NCBI RefSeq assembly: GCF_037975245.1
Contig: NC_092564.1
Coordinates: 11,990,484-12,054,483, forward strand
DNA length: 64,000 nt
DNA from: Apostichopus japonicus
Taxonomy: Eukaryota > Echinodermata > Holothuroidea > Aspidochirotida > Stichopodidae
Direction of reading: 5' to 3'
A program made the translations under genes and the position numbers. This document shows positions 60,659 to 64,000 of the stretch, piece after piece. Position 1 is the stretch's first letter. Every line of letters starts with the position of its first letter. Below the pieces are notes generated by a model. The model did no database searches, was not told the origin of the DNA, and saw nothing but the letters and a program-made list of their open reading frames with translations.

Positions 60659-62094
60659 CAGCGACGTAGCCAGGAATTTGAACGGGGGAACATTTTGCGA
60701 TTGATATGGAGGAGGGGGTGTCCCCCTCCCCTCTGAGATATTTTTGAACAATTGAAGGTCCTAGATGCGATCTGGTGCAATGTTTTGCCAGTTTCATCAT
60801 TATCATATGATATCATATTATCAGCAGATTTTGCTTCCTTGTTTGAATTCTTTTACATGTTCTTTTACATATTATATCAGAAAGACAAACAGTGTGCTTC
60901 TTTACAATTTTTCCAGTAGGATGACTCTTGTCTGGACTTTAATACATTTGACGAACTTAACTGATGGACAATATAAACTTTCATATTTTGTAAGACCGCC
61001 AGATGTTCAGTTGCCTAGAAACAAATATCGTTATCGCAGTGTATTTTACAGTGTAATAAATATTTATAGGAAGCGCTTATCACATACGATTGCTAGCTTA
61101 GCTTCATAACATGCTGTTCGTGCAACAACTTAGGATGAGAATGAACGTTGTCCATGGCGTTGTGCATACGGTTTGTGACACTCCATCGAGTGCGGTTAGG
61201 TAGGTGATATGTATTTTATTATGCAGTGGCCAACTGTAGGCTTGTTATAGGCTATAGGCTAAATTTAGCTAACTGCATCTGCCAAACTAAGTAAGTAGCT
61301 GAATCAGTAGGCCTGAATGTTACTACATTTATAATCGAGTTAAAGCAGCATTTTGCGTCCTTTTCTATGATTTTTCTCAACCTCACTGACTCCACTATGC
61401 CATAACGACATACATAACTAGCTTATCTATTTAAATCTTACTTCACATGGTGGCATAAAAGTCGAAAAATTTGCAACTTTCAACTTTGTTTTTCTCCAAG
61501 ATATTTACCGTTAGAACCCAATAAACCTCGCCCATAATATGAATATTTAAACACTACGAACTTCATTGACCAATACGTAATATAACACCAAGCTTGATTT
61601 GTGTACAGTCTATATGGCAGTTGTACCAGGGAGTTCCATTACATCTCCCTGGTTAATTGTACCAACGCAAAGTCTTGAATCTATTTTTAGCAACAGCTCA
61701 TAACTAAACCTGCATCTCTGATTGGTTGAATTCAAACTAGTGGGTTTGGCGGAACTGTATGCGATTAATTTTAACTGTGGAATATTTGTCGAGGACACTC
61801 TTCTCAGTATCTGCAAATATCCTTAATTACTCGCCAATTAACGTTGTTGGCAGGAAAAAAACTTGGCAATATCTTAGTTTGCTGTTTTGTGATTGATATA
61901 TGTAAAAAAATCGATGGACATGTCAAAAAAGTAGAAAACGGCAACCAAACGCAAAATGCTGCTTTAACAGAGCTTACGAGTATTCAAGATCAAAAAAGCA
62001 CTGACAAAATACCATGCTAAAAAAACAACAGTTTTCAAAGAATTTTCGACACTGAATAGGGGGGGAGCAGTCGACCCCCATGGCTACGTCCCTG
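60659..62094 (-). mobile_element. hAT-like element, 1436 bp with nested insertion
   Basis: The termini are CAGCGACGTAGCCAGGAATT and TGGCTACGTCCCTG. GTAGTAGA (60651-60658) and GTAGTATT (62095-62102) agree in 6 of 8 positions. In inverse orientation it aligns with the left part and extreme right end of 24711-26232. It carries the TTAA element 61344-61963; without that it is about 812 bp. It lies in an intron or just downstream of the CIDE-N exons. No transposase. Confidence 0.85.
61344..61963. mobile_element. TTAA-flanked MITE, 620 bp, empty site preserved in sister
   Basis: The inverted termini AGCAGCATTTTGCGT and ACGCAAAATGCTGCT are perfect for 15 bp and are flanked by TTAA at 61340-61343 and 61964-61967. 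The related hAT element at 24711-26232 has the uninterrupted site GCTCCGTTAACTCAATTATA with one TTAA at 24847-24850. Comparing the two proves insertion with TTAA duplication, as for piggyBac-type transposition. A relative is at 55699-56133. The interior includes a CAGGGAG...CTCCCTGG palindrome like the hairpin at 24644. Confidence 0.9.
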
Positions 62095-62102
62095 GTAGTA
62101 TT

Positions 62103-64000
62103 TGCATGGGTAAGTATTTGGGTACTTTTTTTATCATATCGTGATTTCATATGAATATGATGTTTACAATAACATGTTTGTAAACATGGATTATTGAGAC
62201 TTGTTACCGGTATATATGCCCAATTGATACAAAATTTACATGGTCAACCCATATTAAGGATATTCTGCTCAGGTTGAGTATCCACAGCATGTTTTAATTT
62301 TCCTGCTTAAAGGCATGATTGCATATTGTAATCAACTTGAAAGCATTTCAATGTACAAATACAGAAGTTTGAGATATTCCGACGTACCAAAGGTACGTAT
62401 GCAGCTACTGAAGTGAGCTGTATAATGTCAGATCGTAGTTAGCAGCTGCCGAATTAACATGTAAAATGCATGTTTGGTTGTGAAAAGTACTTTCATTAAG
62501 GTAAAAGTTGAGCTGTTGACCTCGCTGCAAGAGTAATCTGACTAAGAGGTCTGTCTGTGTGTTCAAGGGGTGACCAACGGCTCTACTGGCAAATGCGGTG
62601 TATCACTACTGCAAAAGAGTTAGATCACCAAGGTTGATATCAGTTAGTGTGTGATTATATTAAAGCGATACTAATCCCACTTAAAGTAGCTGTGCAACTT
62701 TATATAATCACACATTTATTAAAACAAAATATTAATACACTTGATATATAGTTTTTATCCTTAAATCTCCTTTTACATTCAGTGGGACTCCACCTACAGA
62801 TCACTAAAAGAAAATATATGCCATTGGTATTAATGTCAACGCATTTGAAATCCTTGCAGACCCACACACACCAACTGGTCTTGTAAGTAATAAAGCTTCA
62901 GTACAATTACACTGGTCTACATTTGATTGCAGACAATTAACTTCCAGACAAACTTAATTAGTAATTCTTTACCACAGGTCATATGTATATTAATGTGTAC
63001 TGCAGGCAGTGAATGTTTAACAGTGCTGTATGCTTTATGTGATTAGCAAGGTTCTTGCACTCCTATGGACCTGTTTACAAGCCTTGATTTCTTTTGACCT
63101 CAGATGACCTTTGACCTTCACAGGAAAATAGTATGTTGTACCTAAACCTTTCCTGTATTGAGTTTAATGTGGGGTCAATACTTGTGACCTTTAATTATGT
63201 AAAATAACACACATGACATTCATCCAAGTTTTCAGACCAGTTGAACCAGTTACATATCTTCATATGAAATGTAAAACAGGATCCTGGTACTTAAAGTGGA
63301 TTTTTATTAATAGATACATTTTAGTAATTGTTTCAGGAAGCTGTTTTTTATGAAAGAAGCAATACAGGGTTCATAGAAGCCAGGGGCCCTCCGCAACCGT
63401 GCCCCAGAGGCTGGGTTTTGTTTTGCTGACTGTTTTCAGAGCAACATATTTAGCTGTAATCCAGTACATACACTACAAATGAATATAATTTATAGTCTAC
63501 TATCTTAGAGAAGAGCCTACGTACCTTGTAAACACTAAGGAAAACTTGAAGAGATCTTATGTTCGGTATAGGTGTACCACAATAAGCAGACAGATCTTAT
63601 TGTTTTTAGTAGAGGTCAAAGGTCATTTGAGGTCAACGGGGATTAAATTGTGAAAATCTTGTGAATATGGTATCTGAAGGGAATTTGCTATAAGAGATTT
63701 CATATTCAGTATGAGCCATATTCATTACAAGAAGTGTAATTTGAGCTCAGCAGAATGATTGCGAATACTTTTTGTCAATTTCATGACCACAATTTCGCTG
63801 TCACAGTATTGATCATGTCTGCTGTACACAGTATGCCAGATTCTTGAAAAAAATCCTTTAACCTCTATGTATTTATATTTGCATTTTGGTTGACTTGAAA
63901 ATGGTGGTCATTACTTTCTGTGTTATTCCTATAATGGGCTAACAGCATTGTAAGTTGGGTAATATTCACAATTGATATGCCAAAGAAAATTCAACTTAGT
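62103..64000. other. no firm gene; two splice-bounded candidate exons
   Basis: Plus strand. ATCCTTGCAG precedes and GTAAGTAA follows a 23-base candidate exon at 62860-62882. AATTGTTTCAG precedes an open stretch at 63337-63429 ending in TGA. Repeated GACCTTTGACCT-like words (63095-63120, 63180, 63620) are nuclear-receptor-type half-sites by sequence and are unproven as function. Otherwise AT-rich anonymous sequence. Confidence 0.3.

Overview
This is eukaryotic nuclear DNA. Introns have GT-AG splice sites, there are LINE/SINE remnants, many short non-autonomous DNA transposons and long microsatellites, and there are no operons or long open genes. The repeat style (hAT-like elements starting CAGxGGCGTAG, recurrent TAGGCCTA words) resembles a marine deuterostome invertebrate, perhaps an echinoderm such as a sea cucumber. 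That placement is an inference from style only. The host-gene content I can support is two split genes. (1) On the minus strand, three exons join in phase: 18917-19072 (Cys-rich extracellular segment), 17370-17445 (one transmembrane helix) and 7372-7486 (basic cytoplasmic tail and stop). They predict the C-terminal part of a single-pass membrane protein of unrecognised family; its 5' exons are not found. (2) On the plus strand, 59797-59932 encodes most of a CIDE-N domain (DFF45/CAD/CIDE family), with possible 3' exons downstream.

Layout. 1-7.1 kb: mostly anonymous sequence with two hAT-like elements. 7.4-19.1 kb: the membrane-protein gene; its large intron holds two U2-snRNA-derived SINEs and a hAT-like element, and its small intron holds an 850-bp GATCATCAT microsatellite. 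19.4-26.3 kb: three hAT-like elements with exact 8-bp target duplications, a 143-bp AT repeat and a 21-bp-stem hairpin. 28.1-30.9 and 33.3-35.3 kb: two larger elements with the same 17-bp terminus, exact 6-bp target duplications and long inverted terminal regions built from arrays of a palindromic word (TGATATCA in one, ACTTAAGT in the other). These are the most striking structures here. 37.7-41.3 kb: AAATAAAG-rich repeats carrying eight copies of a hairpin module. 42.3-49.3 kb: about 30 copies of a ~224-bp satellite. 49.9-50.8 kb: a hAT-like element with internal duplications. 53.6-58.9 kb: a 5.3-kb structure bounded by inverted arrays of a ~180-bp repeat and containing a LINE 3' end. 59.1-62.1 kb: hAT-like elements, one carrying a nested TTAA-flanked element, around the CIDE-N exon.

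The window is dominated by transposon ends, nested insertions and tandem repeats. Most open frames are chance or repeat-derived. Splice sites, domain calls and element classes were read by eye; no search was run.
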